Assembly (NCBI RefSeq): GCF_030463565.1
Contig: NC_134643.1
Span: 76,939,721-77,003,720, forward strand
Length of the DNA: 64,000 nt
Direction: 5' to 3'
Source of the DNA: Pelecanus crispus
Taxonomy: Eukaryota > Chordata > Aves > Pelecaniformes > Pelecanidae
This document shows positions 25,701 to 32,931 of the stretch, piece by piece. Numbering within the stretch: the first letter of the stretch is position 1; each line of letters begins with the position of its first letter. Below the pieces are notes generated by a model. The model saw only the letters and a list, made by a program, of their open reading frames with translations. It had not been told where the DNA came from and searched no databases. The translations under genes and the position numbers were made by a program.

Positions 25701-27119
25701 CCAAGTCCACCATTAAACCATGTCCCTTAGCACCACATCTACATGTCTTTTAAATACCTCCAGGGATGGTGACTCCACCACTTCCCTGGGCAGCCTGTTC
25801 CAATGCTTGACAACCCTTTCCGTGAAGAAATTTTTCCTAATATCCAATCTCAACCTCCCCTGCTGCAATTTGAATCATAGAATCGTTTAGGTTGGAAAAG
25901 ACCTTTAAGATCATCCAGTCCAACCATTGAGGCCATTTCCTCTCGTCCTATCGCTTGTTACTTGGGAGAAGAGACCAACACCCACCTCGCTGCAACCTGC
26001 TTTGAGGTGGTTGTAGGGAGTGGTAAGGTCTCCCATCAGCCTCCTTTTCTCCAGGCTAAACAACCCCAGTTCCAACAAACCATTGCACAAGAAATGAGAT
26101 CGGGGGATTGCAGAAAAGCTAACATGTCCTTCAGGTGATTTGTCAAAGCCTTAAACCTTTTTTCTATACACCGGTACCTCAGCACGTACCTCAGTACTGA
26201 CTACTTCAGTCCAACCCTTACCCATTTCACCACCTGGTCAGCGTCCCAAGGCTCCTGCTCCCGTTGCTCTTGCCTCCCCTCTTTCCCTGCAGGAGCTCAA
26301 GGCCCTGCGGCTACACCGGCCCTAGCAAAGCGCCCGGGCCCGCCGCCCAGTGTGCCCCAAACAGGGCTCGTTCGCACGCTGTGCAATGAGCCAACCTGCA
26401 CACACTGAGGCGAGGTATTGTTTTATCCTCAGAGTTGCGCCAAGTTCGGGTGCCAAGTGGTAATTCCACAGAGCCAGCACGCTTACCGAAGTTTTCTCTA
26501 ACGTTTAGACATTACAATTAACACACCACACCCATCTAACACACCACACCTATCTACTACATAATCATTAAATTAGCTAAGCTTATTTGTCTCGTACTGG
26601 TTTATATCTTCTGCGCTTAAAGGTACAGCACGATTTTAACTTAAGCATGCCCAAGGTGTGGGGGGGTAGTCTCTCTAGTTTGTCATTGAGTCGGTGGTCG
26701 CAATCTCCCCCTTGCCGAAATTACCTTTCCCCTACTTTCCTTCTTGGCAGATCCTTAGTAGCTCTTCACGGTTTACTAGTCAAGACAATAATACATCACC
26801 TGGTGCCCTGATCCTGGACAATTTGCCATTAGCAGCCTATTAACCAAGCAAAAGCATAGATAGGGTAGGGCTTTACAATTCTACAGCAGCGTCAGTTTTG
26901 GGTAACACGGGCACAGGCCGCTGCCGCCCGCAGCAGCAGCAGCTGAGGGCGCCGGTGCAGCTCCGCGGCCGTCCCCAGCAGGCCGCGCTCTCACCGCCGG
27001 CACCGGCAGCTCGGTCACCCGGGCCGGGCAGCGGCTGCCCCGGTGCGGGCCCGCGGCACGAACCGCCGTGACGGGGCGACGCCCCGACCCCCCGCCCGCC
27101 CCCGGCCCGCTCTCACCAT
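1503..27119 (-). CDS. DNAI7: DNAI7 (CASC1), dynein axonemal intermediate chain 7, complete, 16 exons
   Basis: A ciliary protein linked to assembly and stability of axonemal dynein arms in motile cilia and sperm flagella (known of the family). Sixteen exons, all with GT-AG borders and matching phases, join into 720 codons plus stop; from memory the human protein is about the same length. The N-terminus is lysine-rich (MGPKKKKK), then a Glu/Lys/Arg-rich predicted coiled coil (about residues 15-90) leads into the Casc1 N-terminal domain. An acidic linker follows (about 290-370), then the C-terminal domain with [39 protein letters not shown] and [10 protein letters not shown], ending [10 protein letters not shown]. 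Only the ATG lies in exon 1 and exon 2 is a 21-nt microexon. DNAI7 is convergent with IRAG2 and divergent from ETFRF1. An RFX X-box beside the start fits ciliary regulation. Exon 1 is the least certain part. Confidence 0.9.
2068..2224 (+). CDS. Candidate alternative terminal exon of IRAG2 (unproven)
   Basis: The acceptor-like TTATTCTCTCCTTTACACTAG ends at 2067. After one base the frame is open for 51 codons to TAG at 2222-2224, with [31 protein letters not shown] and SQLWLKPQ. The phase equals that of the normal last exon, so the donor at 108 could splice to either. The product would lack the membrane anchor. I do not recognise the peptide. It lies in a DNAI7 intron on the opposite strand. 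It could also be the end of an unrelated + strand transcript, or chance. Confidence 0.3.
2514..2627 (-). CDS. DNAI7: DNAI7 exon 15 (residues about 590-627)
   Basis: 114 nt, 38 codons, phase 0 at both ends. The minus-strand acceptor is ATTACAG at 2628-2634 and the donor is GTTTGTGG. It encodes [14 protein letters not shown] and [11 protein letters not shown], strongly family-like, and restores continuity between exons 14 and 16. Confidence 0.9.
2863..3030 (-). CDS. DNAI7: DNAI7 exon 14 (residues about 534-589)
   Basis: 168 nt, phase 0. The minus-strand acceptor is TACAAACAG and the donor GTGAGTGC. It contains [12 protein letters not shown] and [14 protein letters not shown], a conserved family block. 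Confidence 0.92.
3712..3926 (-). CDS. DNAI7: DNAI7 exon 13 (residues about 462-533)
   Basis: 215 nt. The acceptor TTTGGTAAAG lacks a strong pyrimidine tract, but the phase works: two bases complete a glycine codon begun in exon 12. It contains [14 protein letters not shown] and [20 protein letters not shown], ends IQIK, and the donor is GTACTG. Confidence 0.92.
4708..4852 (-). CDS. DNAI7: DNAI7 exon 12 (residues about 414-462)
   Basis: 145 nt. The acceptor is CTTACCACAG and the donor GTATGG. It encodes [15 protein letters not shown] and [11 protein letters not shown], a conserved block of the family, and ends one base into a glycine codon. Confidence 0.92.
5804..5970 (-). CDS. DNAI7: DNAI7 exon 11 (residues about 358-413)
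   Basis: 167 nt. The acceptor is a long T tract ending TTTAG and the donor is GTAAGTGAG. It contains [23 protein letters not shown] (quoted in part: [14 protein letters not shown]), typical of the start of the C-terminal domain. Confidence 0.92.
8267..8369 (-). CDS. DNAI7: DNAI7 exon 10 (residues about 324-358)
   Basis: 103 nt. The acceptor is TTTTTATATAG and the donor GTATTTGG. It encodes an acidic low-complexity linker with [12 protein letters not shown]. Conservation alone would not identify it; splice sites and phase on both sides do. Confidence 0.8.
9460..9553 (+). mobile_element. CR1 LINE 3' end, + orientation, short fragment
   Basis: About 95 bp matching the avian CR1 tail: GGTTGGACTTGATGATCTTA, TCTTTTCCAACCTAAACG, then ATTCTATGATTCTGTGATTC as the characteristic terminal octamer-type repeat. 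The upstream part is truncated, as usual for CR1. It lies in DNAI7 intron 9, antisense to the gene. Confidence 0.9.
10251..10530 (-). CDS. DNAI7: DNAI7 exon 9 (residues about 230-323)
   Basis: 280 nt; exon 16 is marginally longer because it carries the stop. The acceptor is TTATTTACAG and the donor GTAGGT. It encodes [20 protein letters not shown] and [12 protein letters not shown], which is the end of the N-terminal domain, followed by a Glu-rich tail ([13 protein letters not shown]). Confidence 0.92.
11995..12098 (-). CDS. DNAI7: DNAI7 exon 8 (residues about 196-230)
   Basis: 104 nt. The acceptor is TTTCTTTGTAG and the donor GTACAG. It encodes [20 protein letters not shown], a conserved family motif, and ends two bases into an arginine codon completed by exon 9. 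Confidence 0.92.
13273..13419 (-). CDS. DNAI7: DNAI7 exon 7 (residues about 147-195)
   Basis: 147 nt, phase 0. The acceptor is GTCTTCTAG and the donor GTAAGTAAG. It contains [34 protein letters not shown] and EHLLK, a helix-rich conserved region. Confidence 0.92.
15334..15471 (-). CDS. DNAI7: DNAI7 exon 6 (residues about 101-146)
   Basis: 138 nt, phase 0. The acceptor is GTTTTCTGTAG and the donor GTAAGTGT. It encodes [20 protein letters not shown] and [13 protein letters not shown], the hallmark opening of the Casc1 N-terminal domain. Confidence 0.93.
17000..17563 (+). mobile_element. Old, diverged CR1 LINE fragment, + orientation
   Basis: It carries the end of the CR1 ORF2 coding region in decayed form (GGAGTGCTGTATCCAGTTTT, AGAGGAGGGACATTAAGATG, GAGGAAAGGCTGAG) followed by the 3' UTR and a terminal CCTATGATTCT. 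Stops break the reading frame. Divergence is clearly higher than in the copies at 25.6 and 35.0 kb, so this is an older subfamily. It lies in DNAI7 intron 5. Confidence 0.85.
17182..17214. repeat. 13-bp perfect inverted repeat within old CR1
   Basis: AGCTTTGTTAGTC (17182-17194), a 7-base loop, then GACTAACAAAGCT (17202-17214). It lies where CR1 is normally not palindromic. Confidence 0.9.
18379..18480 (-). CDS. DNAI7: DNAI7 exon 5 (residues about 67-100)
   Basis: 102 nt, phase 0. The acceptor is TATAAAAACAG and the donor GTAAGC. It encodes [18 protein letters not shown] and then [12 protein letters not shown], charged helical sequence running into exon 6. Confidence 0.9.
18711..18762. repeat. 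21-bp tandem repeat, about 2.5 copies
   Basis: CATATGATTAACATAATGTG T at 18711-18731, a copy with one change (GAG for GAT) at 18732-18752, and a partial third copy to 18762. It lies in DNAI7 intron 4. Confidence 0.9.
19727..19818 (-). CDS. DNAI7: DNAI7 exon 4 (residues about 36-66)
   Basis: 92 nt. The acceptor is TTTTCCAATCTTCAG and the donor GTTAGT. It encodes [20 protein letters not shown] and MEKLAAK, a predicted coiled coil. Two bases complete the glutamate codon started in exon 3. Confidence 0.9.
21337..21418 (-). CDS. DNAI7: DNAI7 exon 3 (residues about 9-36)
   Basis: 82 nt. The acceptor is GCAAACATTAAG (weak) and the donor GTACTG. It encodes [15 protein letters not shown] and then a Glu/Arg-rich run, typical of the family's basic N-terminus. 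Confidence 0.87.
21419..24840 (-). other. DNAI7: DNAI7 intron 2
   Basis: About 3.4 kb, the longest DNAI7 intron. It holds a G run (22691-22696), the 28-base poly(A) and long chance frames on the minus strand (155 and 165 codons) built partly from homopolymers. No exon is recognised. Confidence 0.55.
24009..24037. repeat. Poly(A) tract
   Basis: A run of about 28 A in DNAI7 intron 2. No adjacent retrocopy or SINE is recognisable. A similar run lies at 12433-12454. Confidence 0.8.
24841..24861 (-). CDS. DNAI7: DNAI7 exon 2, 21-nt microexon (residues 2-8)
   Basis: Seven codons, GPKKKKK, between a good acceptor (TGATCTTCTAG) and a GTAGGTAG donor, phase 0 on both sides. It joins the ATG of exon 1 to exon 3 and gives a lysine-rich start like that of mammalian homologues. 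Inferred from splice signals, phase and family resemblance; cDNA would settle it. Confidence 0.75.
25633..26073 (-). mobile_element. CR1 LINE fragment, - orientation, interrupted by a nested CR1 tail
   Basis: The minus strand holds the CR1 3' UTR and the C-terminal ORF2 region (plus-strand CTCCACCACTTCCCTGGGCA, GAAATTTTTCCTAAT, CATTTCCTCTCGTCCTATCG). The 3' end is at the low coordinate. A second 3' tail (25874-25926) interrupts it. It lies in DNAI7 intron 1, same sense as DNAI7. Confidence 0.92.
25874..25926 (-). mobile_element. Nested minimal CR1 3' tail inside another CR1
   Basis: About 53 bp repeating the CR1 3' terminus (ATCATAGAATCGTTTAGGTT to CATCCAGTCCAACC) in the middle of the host CR1, with TTGA on both sides (25870-25873 and 25927-25930). 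Host sequence resumes with GGCCATTTCC exactly where the element consensus would continue. Confidence 0.8.
26380..26885 (-). mobile_element. Possible solo LTR or LTR-retrotransposon fragment
   Basis: A 506-bp block beginning TGTGCAATG and ending ATTCTACA (TG...CA termini). On the minus strand it has a TATA-like GATATAAA (about 26601-26608) after a U3-like stretch, and a TGGCACCCGAACTTGGCG segment (about 26438-26456) resembling an R-U5 or primer-binding-site region. Composition differs from the flanking GC-rich promoter. No clean target-site duplication is visible and I cannot name the family. The primer-site-like sequence lying inside the block means the true boundaries may differ. Confidence 0.35.
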
Positions 27120-27150
27120 GGCGCCGCCGCGTTGCCTAGGCGACCAGCCC
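27117..27150 (-). CDS. DNAI7: DNAI7 exon 1 (5' UTR plus ATG at 27119-27117)
   Basis: On the minus strand GGCGCCATG is followed directly by GTGAGAGCGG, so the only coding bases would be the ATG itself. Joined to exon 2 it reads MGPKKKKK. The base at +4 (G) comes from exon 2. The 5' limit is a guess because the transcription start is not visible; the coordinate given is nominal. Confidence 0.65.
27131..27144. promoter_or_regulatory. RFX X-box (GTTGCCTAGGCGAC)
   Basis: Two imperfect inverted half-sites, GTTGCC and GGCGAC, separated by TA, match the X-box bound by RFX factors at cilia genes. It lies 11 bases upstream of the DNAI7 ATG. Known: RFX2/RFX3 with FOXJ1 drive motile-cilium genes. Inferred: this site controls DNAI7 and may also touch ETFRF1. 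Confidence 0.7.
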
Positions 27151-28220
27151 TTCCTCCCGCGTGCTGCCCGCCGCCAATCGCGTCCTCCCGCCCGCCGCCC
27201 CGCCCCTTGGCGCAGCCGTGCTGCCGCCCGCCCGCGGCTGGGCCGGCAGAAGGGCGGTGCCTCCCGTTACGGCTTTGCCGTAAAGCGACGCCAGCGGGGT
27301 TTACGGCGCGGAGCTGGTGAGGCGCTGACCTTCCCCTTCTCCCCGCGGGGCCCGGCCGGGGAGGGTCGGGGACGTGGGGGTCGTGTGTGGGTGAGCGCCG
27401 GGGGCACAGGGCAGGGCGACAGGCACCGGTCCCCCGTGGGCAAAGCGGGGGGGGCGGCAGCCCGAGGGGACGGCCCTCGGGCCGGCAGGAGGCCACCCGG
27501 AGGCCAGCCGGTTCCCGCTGCGCCAGGAGCGGACCCTGGACTCGATTCCAGCTGCTTTTAGTTTAAAAAAAAAAAAAAAAAAAGTTTATGTCATTACTAC
27601 CTTTTTTTTTTTTTTTACGTTACGTTTTGGCAGTGTGCGCTGGCCCCAATTCGTAACGCACTTAAACGATTTTTAAAAAGCAGAATTGAAGAATGCAAAA
27701 GTTGCAGGAATTCCTACAGCTTTGGTTTTATATATATAAAAGAATTTACCACTGTGTGTATATATACACGTATGTGTATAGGTATGAATGTTTCCGTAGC
27801 AGACCACAGGCAGAGCAGGTGCCAGGCTAGCAGCCAGGGTGGAAACTGCAAGCCCGTAAGAAAGGAGCCGATGAACAAACAGCGCAAAGATAAACAAGTG
27901 TTGCAGTAGTTGAAAGGTTCTGGAGGTTTCTTGTTTCGTGTTTGAGGTGAGGGCAGATGGAAGGGGAGGGGAGAAAGAGAAGCTATGTGGAAACAAAAAT
28001 TAAAAGAAGCCAAAAGCAGGAGATAGAGAGCAGAACCAGAAGATAACAGAGCAAACGGGGCTCAGTAAGATAAAGGAGTCTGGTTAGAAACTGTGTAATT
28101 CCTATGGAGGATCAGGCTGGGATTTACTGACTCCCATGGAAGGCTAATGTCAAACTGATTATTCTTCAGGTAAAAAAAAAAAAAAAAAAATACAAGAATA
28201 AAGTTCGCTGAAATGTGAGA

Positions 28221-28265
28221 ATGGCCAATTCTCTAAGAAGTGAAGTGTTGAATCTATACAAAAAT
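28221..28265 (+). CDS. ETFRF1: ETFRF1 first coding exon
   Basis: 15 codons, [15 protein letters not shown], followed by a GTAAGTGT donor at 28266. The exon probably extends upstream as 5' UTR; an AG at 28068-28069-type distance cannot be fixed, but ATTCTTCAG ending at 28169 is a possible acceptor. Confidence 0.93.
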
Positions 28266-28580
28266 GTAAGTGTCAGAAATGCCACAAGCACTTTTCCTTA
28301 ACTAGACAAAATCCTTTCACTGCGCACTTGATCTATTAAAAAAATATTTTTTTTTTTTTCCAAGCTGCTGCACCTTGGAAGGGAGTATCCCAAAGGAGCA
28401 GACTACTTTAGAAGCCGTTTGAAAGCAGCTTTCCTAAAAAATAAAGATGTGAAAGATCCTGAAAAAATTAAGCAACTAATTGCACGAGGAGAATTTGTTA
28501 TAAAAGAGTTGGAGGCTTTGTACTTTCTCCGAAAATACAGAGCTCTGAAACAGCGCTACTACAGCGACGACAATCAGTAA
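28221..28580 (+). CDS. ETFRF1: ETFRF1 (LYRM5), electron transfer flavoprotein regulatory factor 1, complete
   Basis: A small mitochondrial matrix LYR-family protein that binds electron transfer flavoprotein and promotes loss of its FAD, lowering electron flow from fatty-acid and amino-acid oxidation (known of the family). Two coding exons, 28221-28265 and 28365-28580, join in phase 0 to give 86 aa, close to the roughly 90 aa mammalian protein. It starts [15 protein letters not shown] with the LYR-type motif as LYK, continues [17 protein letters not shown] and [20 protein letters not shown], and ends DDNQ. The next upstream ATG (28212) runs straight into TGA, so MANS is chosen. The intron is only 99 bp. 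Upstream exons would be non-coding. Confidence 0.95.
28365..28580 (+). CDS. ETFRF1: ETFRF1 second coding exon
   Basis: The acceptor is a long T tract ending CCAAG (AG at 28363-28364). 71 codons and TAA, all matching the family core. Confidence 0.95.
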   Translation: MLHLGREYPKGADYFRSRLKAAFLKNKDVKDPEKIKQLIARGEFVIKELEALYFLRKYRALKQRYYSDDNQ

Positions 28581-28655
28581 CTGGTGCTAATGACTTCGCA
28601 TGTAACGATACAAATCCGTGAAAATAAACAATAAAAGAGCTGTAACCTTAGAAGA
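28581..28655 (+). other. ETFRF1: ETFRF1 3' UTR with tandem AATAAA
   Basis: Two AATAAA signals at 28623-28628 and 28630-28635 lie only about 45-55 nt beyond the stop, predicting cleavage near 28650 and a very short 3' UTR. Confidence 0.65.
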
Positions 28656-28720
28656 AATGAAACATAAATCCTTCCAACCCATCTGAAGTATAAGGTATGA
28701 CTTTGCTTCCCCTGAAGTAG

Positions 28721-28903
28721 TCACTTGAAGGATTTGGGTTTTGTATTATATGGATAGTAGGTTTTTCCCAACCACTTTTGACCTCCTTGAGCTAAAACTT
28801 CACTTATGAAAACAATTTTGCAGGAAGCAGTGGTAGTACGATTGTTCTGTTTCACTTCGATGCGCACGTTGAACAGATAGCTGCTCTTATATTTACCCCA
28901 TAC
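28721..28903 (-). CDS. Unrecognised coding-like exon or ORF, convergent with ETFRF1
   Basis: On the minus strand TTCAAACACACAG at 28904-28916 looks like an acceptor. From it the frame is open for 60 codons: VWGKYKSSYLFNVRIEVKQ, then TASCKIVFISEVLAQGGQKW and KTYYPYNTKPKSFK, then TGA. The composition looks protein-like (alternating hydrophobic strand-like segments, basic tail) but I cannot assign a family and see no confident upstream exon or poly(A) signal. It could be the last exon of a small gene, a decayed retrocopy, or chance. Confidence 0.35.
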   Translation of the reverse strand, partial: VWGKYKSSYLFNVRIEVKQNNRTTTASCKIVFISEVLAQGGQKWLGKTYYPYNTKPKSFK

Positions 28904-29551
28904 CTGTGTGTTTGAATGCCGATTCAAGGCACTACACTTCTCTTGCTACCTAACGAGGTTAATCTGGTTTTGAAAGTCTATGTTTAATGATTCATTTCCA
29001 CCATAAATGAGCAATTTCTTAAAGTAAATTCTTAAAGACTTTAACTACATCTACTTAACATGCAGGAGTCACATTGGCAGGCTGGTGGAGGCTTACTGCT
29101 TTAGAAAGAAGACTGCAGGGTCAGGAAGGGGGCAAATTTGACCAACAGTGGTTTAAGCACTTAAACCCTGAAGCCAATTCCTGCTACTACTGATTTCCAG
29201 TGTTGTGTAACTGTGTAGCAGGAATGTGGAACTTGATCCTTTCCCCTGGAAGAGAAGTTTAACTATGGATGTTTGCTCCATGGCTAACTCTGTAGGCCTT
29301 GGCTCGACTAGCACACACTTGTGCCAGAACTGATACTGGGCACGTACCAGGCTTGGCTGGTGTTTCCACCCCCCTCCCCGCCTAAGAACTAAATGACCCT
29401 GGAGATAGAACAGAAATAATCTGCACGATATAGGTAAGTAAGTAATCACTGCAGTAGTACTGTTGGCAATAGCAAGCCTTCACACATGTTAATTCCAGAA
29501 CAGGGTTTAAAAAAAAAAAAAAGATGGCAAATTAGACAGTACGCTACCTTA

Positions 29552-29636
29552 TCATAGAATCGTTTAGGGTTGTAAAAGACCTGTAAGATCATCAAGTCCA
29601 ACCATTAAACCTAACACTACCAACTCCACCACTAAA
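29552..29636 (-). mobile_element. CR1 LINE 3' end, short fragment, - orientation
   Basis: TCATAGAATCGTTTAGGGTT, GTAAGATCATCAAGTCCAAC and CTACCAACTCCACCACTAAA form a truncated CR1 tail of about 85 bp, reverse oriented, with scattered substitutions. Confidence 0.88.
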
Positions 29637-32566
29637 GCAAGTAAGGGTAGAGTAATAATTAATTTCATGTTTCCTGGCTTGGTGGCTGGATTGTTTTTTG
29701 ATGAAATGTTTGTGCTTCGGTTTCTAGCACCACATTGATGTGAACAACAGTCCTTCCACATCAACTCAACTCCTCTACAGCATGTTGCAGTTAAACCTAT
29801 TCTGAATGAATACCTCTATATACAAAATTTAACCTACCCTTCTCAATAACTGGTAAAAGATTATCCAGGTGTGGTAACAAAGGGCCAAAGTGTAAGTTTA
29901 TAGGACAGTAGCAGTTTCACACTTCTTTCCCCATAGGACACAATCGGTACTAAAGAACATCTTTCATATTTTCTCTAAGTTTATGGAAGGCATTTGATAG
30001 AAGAAAACAAACATGCACCTGGGAATGAACACAGAATAGCTATTCAGAGTATTTTAAACTTGTCGGCTAATTAAAATCAAGTCTCCTGGTTAGACTAATG
30101 AACGCAAGGTCTCTGGGGCATGACTGTAGATGGTCCCGCCCAAGCAGCACGCAGCAGTGAAGGAGAAGCGCCGCCTCACCTGAAGCACGGCTCTGCTCCT
30201 GGCAGAGCGCAGAATGCAAGAGCAGCACGCACCAGAGGAGGTGGATCCCTATGATAGAGCATTTCGCCAAAGCGCAGCAGCACCCCTCTCGGGGGAAGGG
30301 AACACCGGTGGGCAAAGACAACAGCAGCTTTGTGACAGGCAATGAGAAGTACCAGAAATAAACTGAGAACCACTGCCAAACCCGTGCAATCCGTGGGATA
30401 CTCCGTTACAGAGATGAGGCACTGAAATTCTTGGAGAGAAAAAGCAAACAGGGACAGAAACTCACAATAACTATTTTTTATTACATTACAATAAATAGGA
30501 GCAGTACAGTTTGACAAAAAAATGACAAATTCCAGATCACCTCACAGCACATACTCCTAAAAACATTAAAAATTTTAAAACAAACGGTCTTTTTTATTAC
30601 TATTTTTTTAACTTAATGTCTGGTATGACCAACATTCCTAGGTCACGCAACCAAATGATGGAAAAACTGGATCACACTGCATATGTTCCACATCAAATAA
30701 AGCACAATGTACAAAATGTGCATGTTTCAGTTTACACTATACAAAAATAGTTAAAATACATTCCAGGTAAACATATTACATTAAGAAGTCATTCTAGTAA
30801 GAAGTTGGCACTCAAGAGGAAAAAGCAGAAGTATTTTCAACATGAAAACACAAGACAGTGGAATAAAGAAATGTTAGGAAAGATTTACCATCTATGTAGC
30901 TTTATGTAAACTTGAGACAAAATGATTTCTTTACAGTTTGATGGTCTTTGAAGGTAATAATTGTATTGCTTCGTAGTATAGACAAGAGCAGAAGATTGTG
31001 TGTCAGTATTTACCCATTGCAGAGATCCTGTTATTCTAACAAAATCTATACAGTGAAACTTTTAAGTTAGCAAAAATTTTAGGGCATTGGGATTGGTCAA
31101 AGAATTAAAATTCAGTTTTGAGAAAACCAAATGATAAAGTTGTTTACCAGAGTTACATAAAGCTACTGTAAGAAGGTGTTACTCCCTGACACATGGCAAT
31201 TTGATGTATTAACATGGTAAGTGATTCACATGTTCATTTAGTAGTTGCTATCAGACCAGACAGTATCCAGGTGTGTTCTTTGAAAGCATTTCAAATAGGG
31301 AAAGACAGAGTAATTGTAAGATCAACTTGTGCAAGCTGCAATCCAACATGCTTCACCAAATCTCAACAAATACCAAGACAAAACTGCACAACAGTGGCAA
31401 GGATGTGTAATTTTTTTTTTTTAAAGTAAATAAGGGCTAATCTAAATAGATTTTATACTAATTTAATCAGATTGGTAGCTACAGATCACATTTACTGGAA
31501 AAAACCCAAACTATTTTATATATAGCTTTATATTAGAGCTATATAAATCCACATTTGATGATTAAGACATTTCAGCTAAAATTTCTCCTAACAGTTTAGT
31601 TAATTTAACATAAGAATTTTAGACCAGCCCTAATTTTTACATGCAGTGTGACTCAGTTACCAAAAATCTTCAAGTAATCTTAAGATTACTTCCATTTGCT
31701 CAAGGTATGCTATCCGCTTTTTCTACGTTCTTCATATATAATCAAGAGCATCTAAAATGTGCAAATAACTGTCTCCAAAATGTTTTGACCTTGGAAGCTA
31801 TAAAATGTTTTGCAACGTTAAAAATTTGTTCTTTACTCCTTATTGGTCCTTATGATACAATGTTAGGTTCTCCTATTACTGTTTTTCAGAATATTTCATA
31901 ATCTAAAGTATATTTCACATTGAAGCTGAAAGGAGGGGAAGGGATCTGGGTTTTTGGTGGAGGGTGGGGAATGGGGGGCGCAGGCAGGGAAAGGTATTTC
32001 TGTCAGCCACATTGAAATTAAAGAACAGGCAGCAATCCAGACAGTACACATCCCCTGCCGGCTTTGCAGCTCTCCACCTATGAAAGTCACTGTGGGCTTT
32101 TTGTTCTTTGTACAGGCAAAAGAATACTTCTCTCATGCAGCTGCACCTTTGACATCGTATAAATGGTCCAAGTTACCCAGGTATATGAAAAATCATACTG
32201 TGTAAAATTTCCACATGATTGTTTAGGTATACCTTAGGTTAGGGCAATGGCGCTATTCCCCATTCCAAACTTCCCAGTGTCCTGAACTATCCTACTTCAA
32301 TGTCTTGTGTTTTATTTTTTTGGGTACACCAGAGTCAAATTTTCAAATTTTACTCTGCAGCTGAGTTAGGTACTATGAAGAAGTGTACCTTCACGAACCC
32401 AGGCCCTAATAAAACAAACAATGCGACATTTACAGGAAGACAACAGGAACTGGCAACACTGAAATTACTGGCTCTTACTTTAGTGCAGAATAACTAGACT
32501 ACTGCAGTACCAAAAATGAAAGCTTCTGCAAAAATTCTGCATTAATTCCAATCAGAGAAAAAAAAA

Positions 32567-32584
32567 GGGGGGGGGGGGGGGGGG
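32567..32584. repeat. Poly(G) tract
   Basis: About 18 consecutive G in the KRAS 3' UTR (C run in the transcript). Length may be uncertain because homopolymers are often misread. Confidence 0.8.
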
Positions 32585-32931
32585 AGAATCACAAGAGAAC
32601 TTAATCACAGAGAAAGACAACATTAAAATCTTGGTCTAGCTTCATGACAATCTAGACACTGGAATGCCACTCACCAACCATTTAATCTGTGCAACAAAAC
32701 TAGTACTTCACGAACATCACATAAACAACATTGACTCTGGAAACCATGTTCTATGCTGACAGTTTGTGCAAATTCTACGCCATTTTTATGGCATAGTGGA
32801 TTTCCAAATTATTTGCATGAAGCAGCTAAATTCAACTCATTCATTCACTCATTTGATGTTACTAGGATTTAAAATTCCTCCCCTATTTTGCACAAAATGG
32901 GCATCTGGAAATATTTAATGCCACTCTTTGG

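Larger units (their letters stand above)
26890..27545. promoter_or_regulatory. CpG-rich bidirectional promoter, DNAI7 / ETFRF1
   Basis: About 650 bp of very GC- and CpG-rich sequence in otherwise AT-rich DNA, containing the DNAI7 start on the minus strand and lying about 0.7-1.3 kb upstream of the ETFRF1 ATG on the plus strand. A plausible non-coding ETFRF1 first exon ends at the GAGCTG|GTGAGG donor (27316/27317). The X-box and the repeated TTACGGC motif lie within it. Open frames on both strands here reflect composition. Confidence 0.7.
28656..30459. other. Intergenic DNA, ETFRF1 to KRAS
   Basis: About 1.8 kb. It holds the unassigned minus-strand exon-like ORF (28721-28903), a CR1 tail (29552-29636), a poly(A) run near 29510 and a modestly GC-richer stretch at 30080-30320 with open frames but no family resemblance. 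Nothing else supportable. Confidence 0.6.

Noticed and set aside
27043-27561. 172-codon plus-strand frame at the DNAI7/ETFRF1 promoter
   Set aside because: Arg/Pro-rich, composition driven, and crosses the DNAI7 first exon and the likely ETFRF1 non-coding exon without family resemblance.
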